This document shows, piece by piece, positions 34,748 to 44,203 of a DNA stretch of 64,000 nucleotides; within the stretch, counting starts at the first letter, position 1, and the number at the start of each line of letters is the position of its first letter. The translations under genes and the position numbers were made by a program. The stretch lies in contig CANLWK010000003.1 in NCBI GenBank assembly GCA_947494805.1, positions 434,001-498,000 on the forward strand, written 5' to 3'. Origin of the DNA: an uncultured Croceitalea sp. Lineage in GTDB: Bacteria; Bacteroidota; Bacteroidia; Flavobacteriales; Flavobacteriaceae. The notes beneath the pieces were generated by a model. That model saw nothing but the letters and a program-made list of their open reading frames with translations. It was not told where the DNA came from and did no database searches.

Positions 34748-34909
34748 TACTAAGCAAAGACTTTACAATCAGTCTCATTAACAATCCAACAAACTCGATT
34801 CTATAAACATCCTGGGCTTAAGGATATATTTATGGAAGGTTATTCATAAATTCGATTCCCGAAGAAGGAACTCGAGTCACAATAAATTATAATTTAAATA
34901 CAGCAGTCA

Positions 34910-35500
34910 ATGAAGGAGCGTAATGAACTGTATCCCGTTTTTTTAAAAGTCAACAATCTGAAAGTGTTGATTGTAGGCGGTGGCAATGTGGCTGAAGAAA
35001 AATTGACCTTTCTTTTAAAATCAAGTCCGAATGCAGAAGTGGAAATGATTTCACCCCTGTTTCGTGATGGCACAGTCGAACTGGCCAATAAACATAAGGT
35101 CAAAATGCACCAAGGTAAATACAGGCGGCGCTTTTTAAAAGGAAAGCATATCGTTGTCGCCACCACTGATATACCATCGGTCAATGAAAAGGTCTACCAC
35201 GACTGTAGAAAACGAGCTATTTTGGTCAATGTGGCCGATAACCCCCCGTTCTGTGATTTTTATATGGGTGGTATTGTGACCAAAGGCAATGTCAAGGTAG
35301 CCATATCGACCAACGGTAAATCCCCCACCACTGCGAAACGGCTACGTCAATTTTTTGAAGATGTAATACCAGAGAACATTGATGACTTGGTGAAGAACCT
35401 AAATGAATATAGAAAGACCATCAAAGGTGATTTTGAAGAAAAAGTTGAAACTTTAAATGAGTTCACCAAGGGCTTGGTCAACAAAAAAGACTCAGATTAA
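34910..35500 (+). CDS. Precorrin-2 dehydrogenase / sirohydrochlorin ferrochelatase domain protein
   Basis: A 196-residue protein equal to the N-terminal half of CysG (Met8/SirC type), which oxidises precorrin-2 and may insert iron to give siroheme. The Rossmann motif is LIVGGGNVAEEKL; the downstream VNVADNPPFCDFYMGGIVTKG and ISTNGKSPTTAKRLRQF are characteristic. No methyltransferase domain is attached and no sulfite or nitrite reductase is adjacent. Confidence 0.9.
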   Translation: MKERNELYPVFLKVNNLKVLIVGGGNVAEEKLTFLLKSSPNAEVEMISPLFRDGTVELANKHKVKMHQGKYRRRFLKGKHIVVATTDIPSVNEKVYHDCRKRAILVNVADNPPFCDFYMGGIVTKGNVKVAISTNGKSPTTAKRLRQFFEDVIPENIDDLVKNLNEYRKTIKGDFEEKVETLNEFTKGLVNKKDSD

Positions 35501-35546
35501 GATTTCATTTTACATTTATTGCGAAATCTACCATATCTTGAATGTA

Positions 35547-35570
35547 GATTTCTGCCTTCGCGAGAATGAC
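35547..35570 (-). repeat. Dispersed short palindromic repeat, copy 2
   Basis: The reverse complement begins GTCATTCTCGCGAAGGCAGA and aligns with 6529-6552. It is preceded at 35523-35550 by an inverted repeat with 8-bp arms AAATCTAC and GTAGATTT. Both copies are intergenic. Confidence 0.5.
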
Positions 35571-35590
35571 ATCATTAAAATGCCATAGAA

Positions 35591-35959
35591 ATGAAAATTA
35601 GAATCAAAGGGAATTCGGTTCGTTTAAGACTGACAAAACCTGAAGTGGAAACCTTCTGTAAAGAAGGGCGCTATGAAGAAAAGACGGTGTTTGGCTCAAA
35701 AACCTTGACCTATGTGTTAGAAGGCAAAACAGGTATTACTGAACCGGAAGCCAATTATATAGAAGACAAGATCATCGTTTACTTGCCAAAAGAAGAGTTA
35801 GCTTTTTGGCCCAATAGCAATAGGGTCGGGTATAGTAATTCTGTGGATTGGAACGACACCACGACCTTATCTATTCTGGTCGAGAAAGACTTCACCTGTT
35901 TGGACAACACTATCGAAGACCAGTCAGAAAACTATCCGAACCCAAGGTTAAAAAACTAA
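35591..35959 (+). CDS. DUF7009 family protein
   Basis: A 122-residue conserved protein of unknown function. It begins MKIRIKGNSVRLRLTKPEVE and includes WPNSNRVGYSN, which recalls DUF7009 members near siroheme or sulfur genes. The last part has a C-terminal Cys in KDFTCLDN. No signal peptide. A role in sulfur or heme metabolism is only a guess from its position. Confidence 0.7.
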   Translation: MKIRIKGNSVRLRLTKPEVETFCKEGRYEEKTVFGSKTLTYVLEGKTGITEPEANYIEDKIIVYLPKEELAFWPNSNRVGYSNSVDWNDTTTLSILVEKDFTCLDNTIEDQSENYPNPRLKN

Positions 35960-36027
35960 CCATTTCCTTTTAATCGATCATATACTTGCCTTGGCACTAA
36001 TGGTATCACGCCCAGTTTATTCCAAAA

Positions 36028-36780
36028 TTACCTATTCATCCACTCTTTAAAGTCACTCGTTTTTGGCCTGCTGACTATAAACTCTTGGTTACGCGGATTA
36101 GCAATAGAAAGCTTCACTCGATGATTAAAATAAGGGTCAATTTTCTGAATAGCGGTCTTTGAAACAATTTGACCGCGATTGATCTTATAGAAATTGTTCT
36201 GGTCTAAAGTATCGAACAATTCATCTATGGTCTCATTGATGATGTACCGCTTGCCCGAGACCACCCCAAAAGTGACACTGTCCTCTGAATAACAATATAA
36301 TAGTTCAGCGGTCTTGATCTGTAGAAATCCGTTTCCTGCTTTGACCAATATCCCTTCACGCTTACTTGTACCCTGCAGACTCCCCAACAATTCTTTCAAA
36401 ATAGAAGATTCAATGGGTGCCGGTTTGTTGGCCTTTTGGAATTTGGAAAGCGCATTGTCCAAATCCTCTTGTTGAATGGGTTTTAACAAATAATCTACGC
36501 TGTTTACCTTAAATGCTTGAATGGCATACTGATCAAACGCCGTTGTAAATATGATTGGGGCGTCAACTTCAATTTTTTGAAAAATTTCAAAACTCAATCC
36601 ATCGGCCAATTGAATATCCATAAACACAAGTTCAGGTGCTTTGTTTTTTTGAAACCACGATACCGCTTCTTCCACAGTATCCAATAAGTCCAACACTTCA
36701 TACTTAAATTTAGATGCCGTTAGCATTCGTTGCAATTGACTTGCGGCCCGCTTTTCGTCTTCAATGATCAATATTTGCAT
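36028..36780 (-). CDS. LytTR family response regulator
   Basis: A 250-residue regulator: receiver domain (residues 1-120) with the phospho-acceptor Asp in PELVFMDIQLADG and the Lys in YLLKPIQ, then a LytTR DNA-binding domain (about 145-245; ILVKAGNGFLQIKTAELLYC). It overlaps the end of the histidine kinase gene by 20 bp, so the two are coupled. Partner of the kinase at 36761. Confidence 0.94.
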   Translation of the reverse strand: MQILIIEDEKRAASQLQRMLTASKFKYEVLDLLDTVEEAVSWFQKNKAPELVFMDIQLADGLSFEIFQKIEVDAPIIFTTAFDQYAIQAFKVNSVDYLLKPIQQEDLDNALSKFQKANKPAPIESSILKELLGSLQGTSKREGILVKAGNGFLQIKTAELLYCYSEDSVTFGVVSGKRYIINETIDELFDTLDQNNFYKINRGQIVSKTAIQKIDPYFNHRVKLSIANPRNQEFIVSRPKTSDFKEWMNR

Positions 36781-37840
36781 AGCTCTTCTGTTCTGAGGGT
36801 TTTAACAATGGAAGTGAAACAGTGAATTGCTTACCGTCGTTCACTATTTCAATGGCCTTGCTAGAAATCAAGGAGTACCTTCGTTCAATGTTTTTCAGTC
36901 CTAATTTTGTGGATGGTAGCTGGGTTGATTTCGTTTGTATTTGATTGCTCACCACTAGTCTGCCGTCATCGACAGTGACGTTTACAACTAAAGGTCTTGC
37001 CTTCGAAACCACGTTATGCTTAATCGCATTTTCCAATAGCAACTGCAGGCTCATAGGTACGATCATCTTATGTAAAGAAGCCTCAGGAATCGTCCAATTC
37101 AATTTTAAATTCTCTCCGAAGCGCTCTTTTTGAACATGTATATAGGCCTTGGCGAACCTAAGCTCATCTTTGATGGTAATCAAATTTGCATTTCCAGATT
37201 CCAATAAAAAACGATAGATATCGGACAGTTTATCTACAAATTCCTTGGCGTCTTCTTTTGAGTTGTTGTCAATGATATCACGAAGCGTGTTAAGGGTATT
37301 GAAGAAAAAGTGGGGTTGGGCTTGATTTCGTAGCGCATCAAGTTGGGCTTGTACAATAGCTTGCTTTGACTGCTCTTCTTCCCTAATGGATTTTTTAAGC
37401 TTGATGTAAAAGTAAACCGCCTCATAAATGGCCATGGTCATGGTACTGATAAGGATTATAGAAAGTAACGCCTTGGAACGATACAAAAATTTATATTCTT
37501 CATTTGTGAAGTTGGATAACACAGAAATACCTATAAAATCAACAACGATAACCGTAGTGACTATTGCTAGAAAAAGTAAAGAGACCCGTAGTGCACTATC
37601 CTTTAATGCTGGATATTTTTTTCGCAAAGCAATCATGATGGCCCTGATAATGAACCAATCAAGGGTTGCGAAGACAAAAGAAACGGCCCAGTTAATAAAA
37701 ACCTCAATAAAAGGGCGTTCACGCAACAAATTGGTAAAAAGGTAGAACGTTGCAAAACTGAGGATTAGAATACCCACTGATTTGAACCATAGGTCATCAA
37801 ACCCCAAATACTGAATACGCTTCTTTTTATTGTAAAACAT
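36761..37840 (-). CDS. LytS-type sensor histidine kinase
   Basis: A 359-residue sensor kinase with four predicted membrane helices in the first 160 residues, then a His_kinase domain with the phosphorylation site in AQPHFFFNTLNTLRDI, and an ATPase domain with LQLLLENAIKHNVV and KLGLKNIERR. It signals to the overlapping LytTR regulator. It follows the membrane gene at 37850 by 9 bp, so the sensed condition may relate to the two upstream membrane proteins. Confidence 0.93.
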   Translation of the reverse strand: MFYNKKKRIQYLGFDDLWFKSVGILILSFATFYLFTNLLRERPFIEVFINWAVSFVFATLDWFIIRAIMIALRKKYPALKDSALRVSLLFLAIVTTVIVVDFIGISVLSNFTNEEYKFLYRSKALLSIILISTMTMAIYEAVYFYIKLKKSIREEEQSKQAIVQAQLDALRNQAQPHFFFNTLNTLRDIIDNNSKEDAKEFVDKLSDIYRFLLESGNANLITIKDELRFAKAYIHVQKERFGENLKLNWTIPEASLHKMIVPMSLQLLLENAIKHNVVSKARPLVVNVTVDDGRLVVSNQIQTKSTQLPSTKLGLKNIERRYSLISSKAIEIVNDGKQFTVSLPLLKPSEQKSYANIDH

Positions 37841-37849
37841 GCTTAACGA

Positions 37850-38779
37850 TTATAATGCAATCATTGGAATACCCTGTTTGGCTTGATAAAAAATGTACCC
37901 TATCCATGAGGCGAACATGAGTGCAAAAATGGTTACGGCAATGATTTGATTTCTATTGCTCAATTGCCATTTTTTAGATATCCATAAAGCGAATAACGGC
38001 ATTATCTGTATACCGTGCAATGCAAAAAAATGGGCAATTCTCAAATCACCGCCTTTGGTGCTCCAATTCACCAAGGGCAGACCTGTGCCTCCATCGGCAA
38101 CACCAACGTTGTGGGCTACCTGAGCGATCATCTGCCCGCCTACCCAACTGCCAAACAGTACAATCGTCCACCCCAATAATATGCTCCACTGCATCGCCTT
38201 ACCGGTATTCAATTTCAAACGTATGGTGTCAAAAATGAAAACCACCATCAATAGCACATTCACCCCAACAAAGACCCCCATTAATAAAAACAGTAGGGCA
38301 TCGAAAGCTGAATCACCATTGTAATGTGATCGAACACCTCTTGATGCTTGATAAACAATGATACCAAACTCGAACAACAGTGACCAGGCGGTAAGGTGGT
38401 TGATAATATTCTTTTTTCTATTGGAATACGGATATTTGGTAATGAGATATCCCGTAGTGAACAGATATATAGCAATTGAAATGGAGAATTTTAAAGGTTT
38501 GATCCAAACATTGACTCCCATCAACATTCTATCATCCACAAGGAGCCCTATCATACACCCTGCTCCTATCAACAAAATGAACAACGCAGTCCAGTAAAGT
38601 ATGGTACTTTTTTCTTTTACTTCAGCAAGTAGCATTTTGACCTTTTGCCGCGAGACTGTTAAGGGCTTTGCCAATTGGTTTAAAAAAATATGGTCTTTAG
38701 TTGCTCCTTTTTTTTCAATGTAGGCCCCACTTTGGGAAAACTTAATTGACCCTGTTTTCATATAGTTAAAATCTTTCAT
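37850..38779 (-). CDS. Multi-pass membrane protein, unrecognised
   Basis: A 309-residue membrane protein. The first 55 residues are hydrophilic, followed by about seven hydrophobic segments. Motifs of possible interest are WIKPLKFSISIAIYLFTTGY, FEFGIIVYQASRGVRSHYN and IAHFFALHGIQIMPL, which contain conserved-looking charged residues and His in or near membrane helices. Its ATG overlaps the stop of the ABA4-like gene (ATGA). I do not recognise the family. Confidence 0.8.
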   Translation of the reverse strand: MKDFNYMKTGSIKFSQSGAYIEKKGATKDHIFLNQLAKPLTVSRQKVKMLLAEVKEKSTILYWTALFILLIGAGCMIGLLVDDRMLMGVNVWIKPLKFSISIAIYLFTTGYLITKYPYSNRKKNIINHLTAWSLLFEFGIIVYQASRGVRSHYNGDSAFDALLFLLMGVFVGVNVLLMVVFIFDTIRLKLNTGKAMQWSILLGWTIVLFGSWVGGQMIAQVAHNVGVADGGTGLPLVNWSTKGGDLRIAHFFALHGIQIMPLFALWISKKWQLSNRNQIIAVTIFALMFASWIGYIFYQAKQGIPMIAL

Positions 38780-39198
38780 CTTGTTTGGTTTTTAATGGTT
38801 TTTATGATCATGAACAATAAAAATCCGGCAGGGCCGAACATAAAGGTCAAGAAAAGACAGGGAGCTATAAAGAGCTGATGAATACCAAGTGCTTTGTTAT
38901 TATCAAGAATCCACATACCAACTAAAAGGTCAAAAGCAAGGTAGTGTACCCAGCCTGCCAAGACAGCATGCTCTTGCGTAAATAGGGCCATAACTGATGG
39001 TAGGCTACCAAAATCCATTTGACCTCCGAGCAAAATCGACTGAACTATATAAATGATATAGATAACCGACAGGGCTATGGGTATAATTTTAAAATCTATC
39101 AAGAATCGGGTGACCTTCCATTTAGGCAAGAAAATCATCAAAAGCCACATGGGCATTGCAGTAAGATTGGCTATGGAAAAAACAGCGGTTGGCGTCAT
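38776..39198 (-). CDS. ABA4-like family membrane protein
   Basis: A 140-residue protein with four hydrophobic segments. HAVLAGWVHYLAFDLLVGMW is the family signature, with a second conserved part FGPAGFLLFMII. Plant ABA4 is needed for neoxanthin synthesis; bacterial members have no proven role, though carotenoid-producing flavobacteria carry them. First gene of a four-gene operon with a membrane protein and the LytS/LytTR pair. Confidence 0.8.
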   Translation of the reverse strand: MTPTAVFSIANLTAMPMWLLMIFLPKWKVTRFLIDFKIIPIALSVIYIIYIVQSILLGGQMDFGSLPSVMALFTQEHAVLAGWVHYLAFDLLVGMWILDNNKALGIHQLFIAPCLFLTFMFGPAGFLLFMIIKTIKNQTR

Positions 39199-39610
39199 AG
39201 TAGTTGATTTATTGTTTGAATATGAGCCAAAGATGTGGTCATCAAATCATTTATAAAACAACCATAAGCTGAACCATCGTTAAATAGAATTGAATTGTCA
39301 TTTCTGATGTTTCCGTTTGCATTGAAGTCAGGGGGTTTAAGAAATACCACTGCCAAAAGCAGTGTTCTTCTTTTTAAATGTTTTGTTTAAAACGCCATCA
39401 CTCTTTGTTGAATTTTCAAGACTTACGAAACACCTATCGACTTCAAGCCAAGATTCGGAAGAAATGGGGTTGATTGATGAAATCAAAAAGTCATTTTTCT
39501 CTTTTAGTTTTATCTGGTTTAACAGATAAATTCTGATCCATTAATCCAGAACAGTATATAACAAACAATATCAATGTGATGTTGATTTTTTCATGAGTAC
39601 ATCTTAAATT
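39199..39610. other. Intergenic region with a small hairpin
   Basis: 412 bp with no convincing gene. It holds the unidentified promoter of the ABA4-like operon (minus). A hairpin CACTGC, loop CAAAA, GCAGTG at 39348-39364 followed by a T-rich stretch could be a plus-strand terminator, but I see no plus-strand gene ahead of it. Confidence 0.4.
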
Positions 39611-40132
39611 TTATTTTCTTGGTAGTCCTCCTATACACCCTCTTCTAAAATCATCAAAAATGGTTATATTGTAGTAAACCACACGTCTGCCGTTATAGTG
39701 ATTTCCAGTTGCAAAATAACCTTGTTCACGCTTTACAATAGTTGCATCTTTAAGTTCAACTGTTTTGTCTCCCCATGATTCAAAGCGAACTTTTATGGTA
39801 AGTTTATTGTTTCTGTAGACGATGTAAATATGCTCCCTTGTCGGGTAGCCGCTTACCTCTCTATCACTAAAGTTTGTTGCGATTCCGGTGGGTTGGGACC
39901 TTAGGGTATTACCATTTTGCAACCTAAGTTCACTTGTCCCATAAGTGGTGAATGCACGTTCTTCGCCCCTTTCTTTTTTTACACTTACTGAACTTACCAA
40001 CAAGTCTAAACACTTATTGTCTTCAAGCTTTTCTATTAACTCATCAATAATTTCTCGTTCGTTTGTGCTCTGAGCGAATGATATCCCCGTAATTATGGTA
40101 AATGCTAGTAGTACAAGTCTTATTTTTTTCAT
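39611..40132 (-). CDS. Secreted protein, unrecognised (173 residues)
   Basis: Signal peptide with cleavage near ISFAQ, then a mainly beta protein with TYGTSELRLQNGN and a late YFATGNHYNGRRVVYYNITI. It resembles, loosely, the end of the neighbour at 40220 (ILITGSFQKNGYTVGVNLAI), so the two may be distant relatives. Last gene of the secreted cluster. No function assigned. Confidence 0.75.
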   Translation of the reverse strand: MKKIRLVLLAFTIITGISFAQSTNEREIIDELIEKLEDNKCLDLLVSSVSVKKERGEERAFTTYGTSELRLQNGNTLRSQPTGIATNFSDREVSGYPTREHIYIVYRNNKLTIKVRFESWGDKTVELKDATIVKREQGYFATGNHYNGRRVVYYNITIFDDFRRGCIGGLPRK

Positions 40133-40219
40133 TTTGTTCTTTCCATGTATTAGTGATGGCGGTTATTAAGAAATTAAGTAGCTCTCTTTGATTTAAGAAA
40201 GCCACTTAATCCGGTCTTG

Positions 40220-40783
40220 CTAAATAAGCTTGGCTTCTTTTGAAATTGCCAGGTTAACCCCTACGGTATATCCGTTTTTTTGGAATGACCCGGTGATTAA
40301 AATACTGTCATCTTGGTAGAGCACGGTAACGTTTGATAGAATACCAACAATCTCGTCGGTTGAACCATTTTTCCAATTAACCTTTACATTTCTTTTGTTT
40401 ACCTGGCCTAGCCTACTTTTATCTTGGTGCACATAAATACGCACCTCATTATTGCGATTATTATCGTTGCGGGTTGCCTGAGGATTTGCTTGAATGTAAT
40501 TGTTACTATTGGCAACGACCAAGGTATTGCGAAACGAAAGATCTAAGGAAGAAGCCACATCGCCCGTTCTCGGGGCCTTGAGAATGGTCAAGGAGCCGGT
40601 CATGAAATAACCTCTTTTATTGCCAAGAATATCGTCAATAATAGTAGTAAGATCTATTGAGCCTGCCACACTAATCTCTTTGCTGGTCTTTGTGAAGTTG
40701 CCATTCTGGTTTTTGATGTCATTAGCCCGAATTGAAAAGACCATACATACTACTGCGATTGCACTTAAAATTGTTTTCATCAT
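40220..40783 (-). CDS. Secreted protein, unrecognised (187 residues)
   Basis: Signal peptide (cleavage near SIRAN), then beta-rich sequence with Asn-rich loops (NDNNRNNEVRIYV). No domain recognised. It lies 38 bp downstream of the OmpA-type lipoprotein in the same orientation, within the secreted cluster. Confidence 0.75.
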   Translation of the reverse strand: MMKTILSAIAVVCMVFSIRANDIKNQNGNFTKTSKEISVAGSIDLTTIIDDILGNKRGYFMTGSLTILKAPRTGDVASSLDLSFRNTLVVANSNNYIQANPQATRNDNNRNNEVRIYVHQDKSRLGQVNKRNVKVNWKNGSTDEIVGILSNVTVLYQDDSILITGSFQKNGYTVGVNLAISKEAKLI

Positions 40784-40821
40784 TTTTAGTTTAAAATAAT
40801 TAATAGTTATGGGGACCTATT

Positions 40822-42612
40822 TTAATTTGGTAAGACCAAAACCTCAACCCTTCTATTTTTGGCGCGGTTTTCATCATTTTTGTTTTCAACTAGAGGTTTT
40901 GATTCTCCTAACCCTTTTTCTCGCCATTGAAAATTAGAACTAGGGAGCAGTTTTCTTAATTCACCAGATACACTTTTTGCTCGTGCCAAAGACAGTCTTT
41001 GGTTGCTCTCGGCACTGCCAACATCATCTGTATGGCCTTCTACAATTACATTCCCATTTTTCAGAACAGAAATGCCCTCAGCCAATTCTTTAAGGGCAGC
41101 GATACCTTCAGGCTTTAATTCTGATTTGCCGGTTTCGAACAGCACCTTACTATCTAAGTTCAAACGTAAGGCTGCGCCAATGGCCGCAATGGCATCTACA
41201 TCGGCACCTGGTAAGCCACTATCCATTTTTAGGTCGGTAAGGCGTACATAATAAAAGAGCTCTCCTTGTTTTACAAAAGGAGCAATATCAACTTCAGAAA
41301 CGCCACCATCAATCTTTCCTACCTTGATCCAAGTTTTACCATCTTTTGAAATTTCAAGATTGGTGGGTTCTATTTGACCGATTTCGAAAATGTAGAGGTC
41401 TGGCCCATTCACATTGGTCAAGGCATTATCGGTAAATTGGATAGTGAGGTTTCCTCCTAGACCTAGGCTGTGTATACCCGTGATGTCTTCAACATCAAAA
41501 CCTTTAATGACATCGGGCTCGCCCAGCACATTGTTTTTTTGCTGGGTCATTAATTGTGGGTGGTATGCCTTTACCACCCTGTCGGCAAATGACAATTTAC
41601 CCAGAGGCAGATAAACCGCCTTTCGCATATGGCCTACATAGGTTTGCCCGACTTCTTCACCAAAATACAAATCAGGATTTAGCTGTTTGAACTTTTTCTT
41701 GGCAGCCTTTGCCTTTCGCTCAAAATCATTCTTAAATATCTTCACCGTTTTTCTCTGGTGCTCAATGGTTTTTTGGTATTGCGGACTCGCTTTTAATTTT
41801 CCTAAAGCAATGGCTTTCTCAGTTTTCTCTAGTTGTGTTAGTAATTCTGAAGCCTCTTTATCACTGTGCAATTGTCCCGATAATTTTCGCAAGGCTTCCA
41901 TTTTTTGCTGTTCATCTGCACTGGCGGGAGTTTCATTTTTACGCGCAACATCGTTCATAAGATTGCCAGCTTCATTAAGGTCCAATTGCTCCATGACATT
42001 AGTGCCGGCCAAGGAATCTATTTTTTTAAGTTTGGCCATAGTAGCTTCTGGGCCAGATTCTGCCTGTACCAAAAGAATGGCTTCTTCTAATGACACCCCA
42101 GTTGAGCTATTTTTTGATGCCAATTGTTCTTTGGATATTTTACCTTTGAAAGTATTGTCTTTTTTCGCTTGCCAAGCTTCTTTTCTATTTTTAATGGCTT
42201 CTTGGGCAAGAATCTTTAGACTATCTGGATTGTTGATGAGTTTTTCTATTTCTTCTCTAGAAACCCCACTCGCTTCTAACATATCTAAAATGACCTCGGT
42301 TGGAAGCATATCTCCAAACGAACCTAGACCATCTGTTTGGTTTGAGCTAGCTTCACTTATTTTTATGAGTTTTTCTAGTGCAGCAGTTTCAGGGGAGGTG
42401 TTCTCATCATCAGTTTCTTTGTTTTCCTGGTTCAAAAATCCACCTAATAACTCCAAGGATTCTTTAATATCATCCGATGATAATTCTGTTTCAGAATCTC
42501 GGGAATTTTTAGGTAGGTCAGAATCAGCTTCAGATTTAGCTTTGTCCCCTGCTTTCCCAGCACAGGAACATAACATAAATGAGAATGATAAAAGAAAAAT
42601 TGTTTTTTTCAT
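40822..42612 (-). CDS. OmpA-domain lipoprotein
   Basis: A 596-residue lipoprotein. The signal ends in the lipobox LCSC, followed by an acidic Ser/Asp/Glu-rich linker, a helical charged middle region (about 100-330), a beta domain with YVGHMRKAVYLPLGKLSF and a discoidin-like stretch (GLGGNLTIQFTDNALT), and a C-terminal OmpA peptidoglycan-binding domain (about 485-596; VIVEGHTDDVGSAESNQR). Located at the cell envelope. It may anchor the neighbouring secreted proteins to the wall; this is inference from the cluster. Confidence 0.85.
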   Translation of the reverse strand: MKKTIFLLSFSFMLCSCAGKAGDKAKSEADSDLPKNSRDSETELSSDDIKESLELLGGFLNQENKETDDENTSPETAALEKLIKISEASSNQTDGLGSFGDMLPTEVILDMLEASGVSREEIEKLINNPDSLKILAQEAIKNRKEAWQAKKDNTFKGKISKEQLASKNSSTGVSLEEAILLVQAESGPEATMAKLKKIDSLAGTNVMEQLDLNEAGNLMNDVARKNETPASADEQQKMEALRKLSGQLHSDKEASELLTQLEKTEKAIALGKLKASPQYQKTIEHQRKTVKIFKNDFERKAKAAKKKFKQLNPDLYFGEEVGQTYVGHMRKAVYLPLGKLSFADRVVKAYHPQLMTQQKNNVLGEPDVIKGFDVEDITGIHSLGLGGNLTIQFTDNALTNVNGPDLYIFEIGQIEPTNLEISKDGKTWIKVGKIDGGVSEVDIAPFVKQGELFYYVRLTDLKMDSGLPGADVDAIAAIGAALRLNLDSKVLFETGKSELKPEGIAALKELAEGISVLKNGNVIVEGHTDDVGSAESNQRLSLARAKSVSGELRKLLPSSNFQWREKGLGESKPLVENKNDENRAKNRRVEVLVLPN

Positions 42613-42621
42613 GATTCATGT

Positions 42622-44196
42622 CTATTTATTGATTCGTGCTGCTTTTAAAGAATTGATAATAGCTACAGCCTGTATTTCATAAGAATTATTAGTGCGAAAT
42701 CTACCATTTGGACCTTGATAACAATTACTGATACTTTCAAAATCTGCCTCTATAGACAGGATATATTCATTAAACTTTTTGTTATAGGCTCTTTTTAAAT
42801 TGTTCATAGCAGGTCTTATCACATTTGTTAGAATTGGACCCCAAGCAATCCCAAAACCTGGCATAGAAGCTAATGTGTTCCCATACTCTATTTTATCATT
42901 TAACTCATCTACCTCGCTTAAATAAAAGTGTTGTAGGTGGTTCCAATAAGCTAGGTGATTGTTGAATTTTTCAATACCCCTGTTTATACAACTTTTACAA
43001 GCCTTAATATCTTCACAATAAAGTAGAATTTCCTCTCCCTGATCATCTTCCTCCTCATCATATTCTTCATCTTCTTGCGATAGTAAATCTACTTGGCGTT
43101 GGAGTCGCCGAACTTGCCTTCTTAGTTGCTCCAACTCTTCCCTTGTTTGATCAGCAGGAGGTACTCTTTGATCTCCTTCGGTCGGTTCGCCAGGCATATT
43201 TTCTCGGTATTGCCTATCAAATTCTTCATTGGCTTCTTTTATTCTCCTTAGTACTTCCGCAGCTTTTTCACCAGTTAATTCTATCGCGCCAGAAGCTACA
43301 TCAATACGCATAGCTCTTGTTGTCATTGTTCCGTCATCATTAAATGATACGACTTTGACTTCTTGAGAATTCATTCCAGTAGTTATTGGTACCGGTGTTT
43401 GATTCGCAATGTTACTTGTGCGGTATTCAACAAAAACAGGTGATCCATTAGGATTCCCTACAGGTACTGGTTTTGGCACATTGGACTGTGCCATTGAATA
43501 AGCAGAAAAACACATGGCAAACCACAAAACAAGAGTAGTTTTTGATTTTTGTTTCCTCATCAGAAAGAGCGCTAGTAAAACAATAATCAAGACCAATAGT
43601 CCAATGATGATATACATATGGGTATTACCGCCTTCTTCATTTAAAGACATGGTTGAACTTTGGCCATTAGTTGAATCATTGTTATTGGATAGACTTCCTG
43701 CAATCCCCAATTTTTTTAAATGCCTATTGTACTCCTCCAAATCATCGGTAACGCGAATAAGGGATTTTGTTGATGGAAATTGCAATCCTACTTTTATGAT
43801 AATTAAGTAGGGGATACCGGCTACTTCAGAAGACACACCTATACCTGCAGTATTCATGGTTCTGAATATTTTATCGACAAATTTGTCTCCTGCTGTGGAG
43901 ACCTTGGATTCAATTTTATCCCAGCCAGATTTATGAAAACTAACATCAATATTATGATCAGGAGCCTTTGAAATAATCCTAACCATTACTGGGGCTTTTA
44001 CTGAAAGATTTTTTACCACAAATCGCTGTAGTGAATCAACACCACCGGTTGTCCATTCCATGGCTCCCATGTAGGCACCATCATCAAGTTTTGTCAATTT
44101 TATTTCATGGGTGACATTTTCTCCAAAAGGATCGATCAACTGGCTATTTCCTAAATAGCCGAACAGTAAAAATGTTAGTATGAATATGGTTCTCAT
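42622..44196 (-). CDS. Envelope protein with an internal second signal-peptide-like segment
   Basis: A 524-residue protein of unknown family. Residues 1-19 form a signal peptide. A first domain of about 170 residues is followed by a membrane helix at about 195-212. Met213 then begins a second perfect signal-like segment, MRKQKSKTTLVLWFAM to SMAQ, and the remaining 285 residues are hydrophilic with a coiled-coil and acidic region (about 350-400), several Cys (YCEDIKACKSC) and a GIAWGPILT motif shared with the next gene upstream. The frame looks like two exported proteins joined end to end. A separate start at Met213 (43560) is possible. Confidence 0.75.
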   Translation of the reverse strand: MRTIFILTFLLFGYLGNSQLIDPFGENVTHEIKLTKLDDGAYMGAMEWTTGGVDSLQRFVVKNLSVKAPVMVRIISKAPDHNIDVSFHKSGWDKIESKVSTAGDKFVDKIFRTMNTAGIGVSSEVAGIPYLIIIKVGLQFPSTKSLIRVTDDLEEYNRHLKKLGIAGSLSNNNDSTNGQSSTMSLNEEGGNTHMYIIIGLLVLIIVLLALFLMRKQKSKTTLVLWFAMCFSAYSMAQSNVPKPVPVGNPNGSPVFVEYRTSNIANQTPVPITTGMNSQEVKVVSFNDDGTMTTRAMRIDVASGAIELTGEKAAEVLRRIKEANEEFDRQYRENMPGEPTEGDQRVPPADQTREELEQLRRQVRRLQRQVDLLSQEDEEYDEEEDDQGEEILLYCEDIKACKSCINRGIEKFNNHLAYWNHLQHFYLSEVDELNDKIEYGNTLASMPGFGIAWGPILTNVIRPAMNNLKRAYNKKFNEYILSIEADFESISNCYQGPNGRFRTNNSYEIQAVAIINSLKAARINK

Positions 44197-44203
44197 AGTT
44201 ATG

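Noticed and set aside
41687-42682. A long open frame on the plus strand (331 residues)
   Set aside because: It is antisense to the OmpA-domain lipoprotein, has low-complexity Ser/Phe-rich sequence, and the minus-strand gene has clear signal, lipobox and OmpA motifs.
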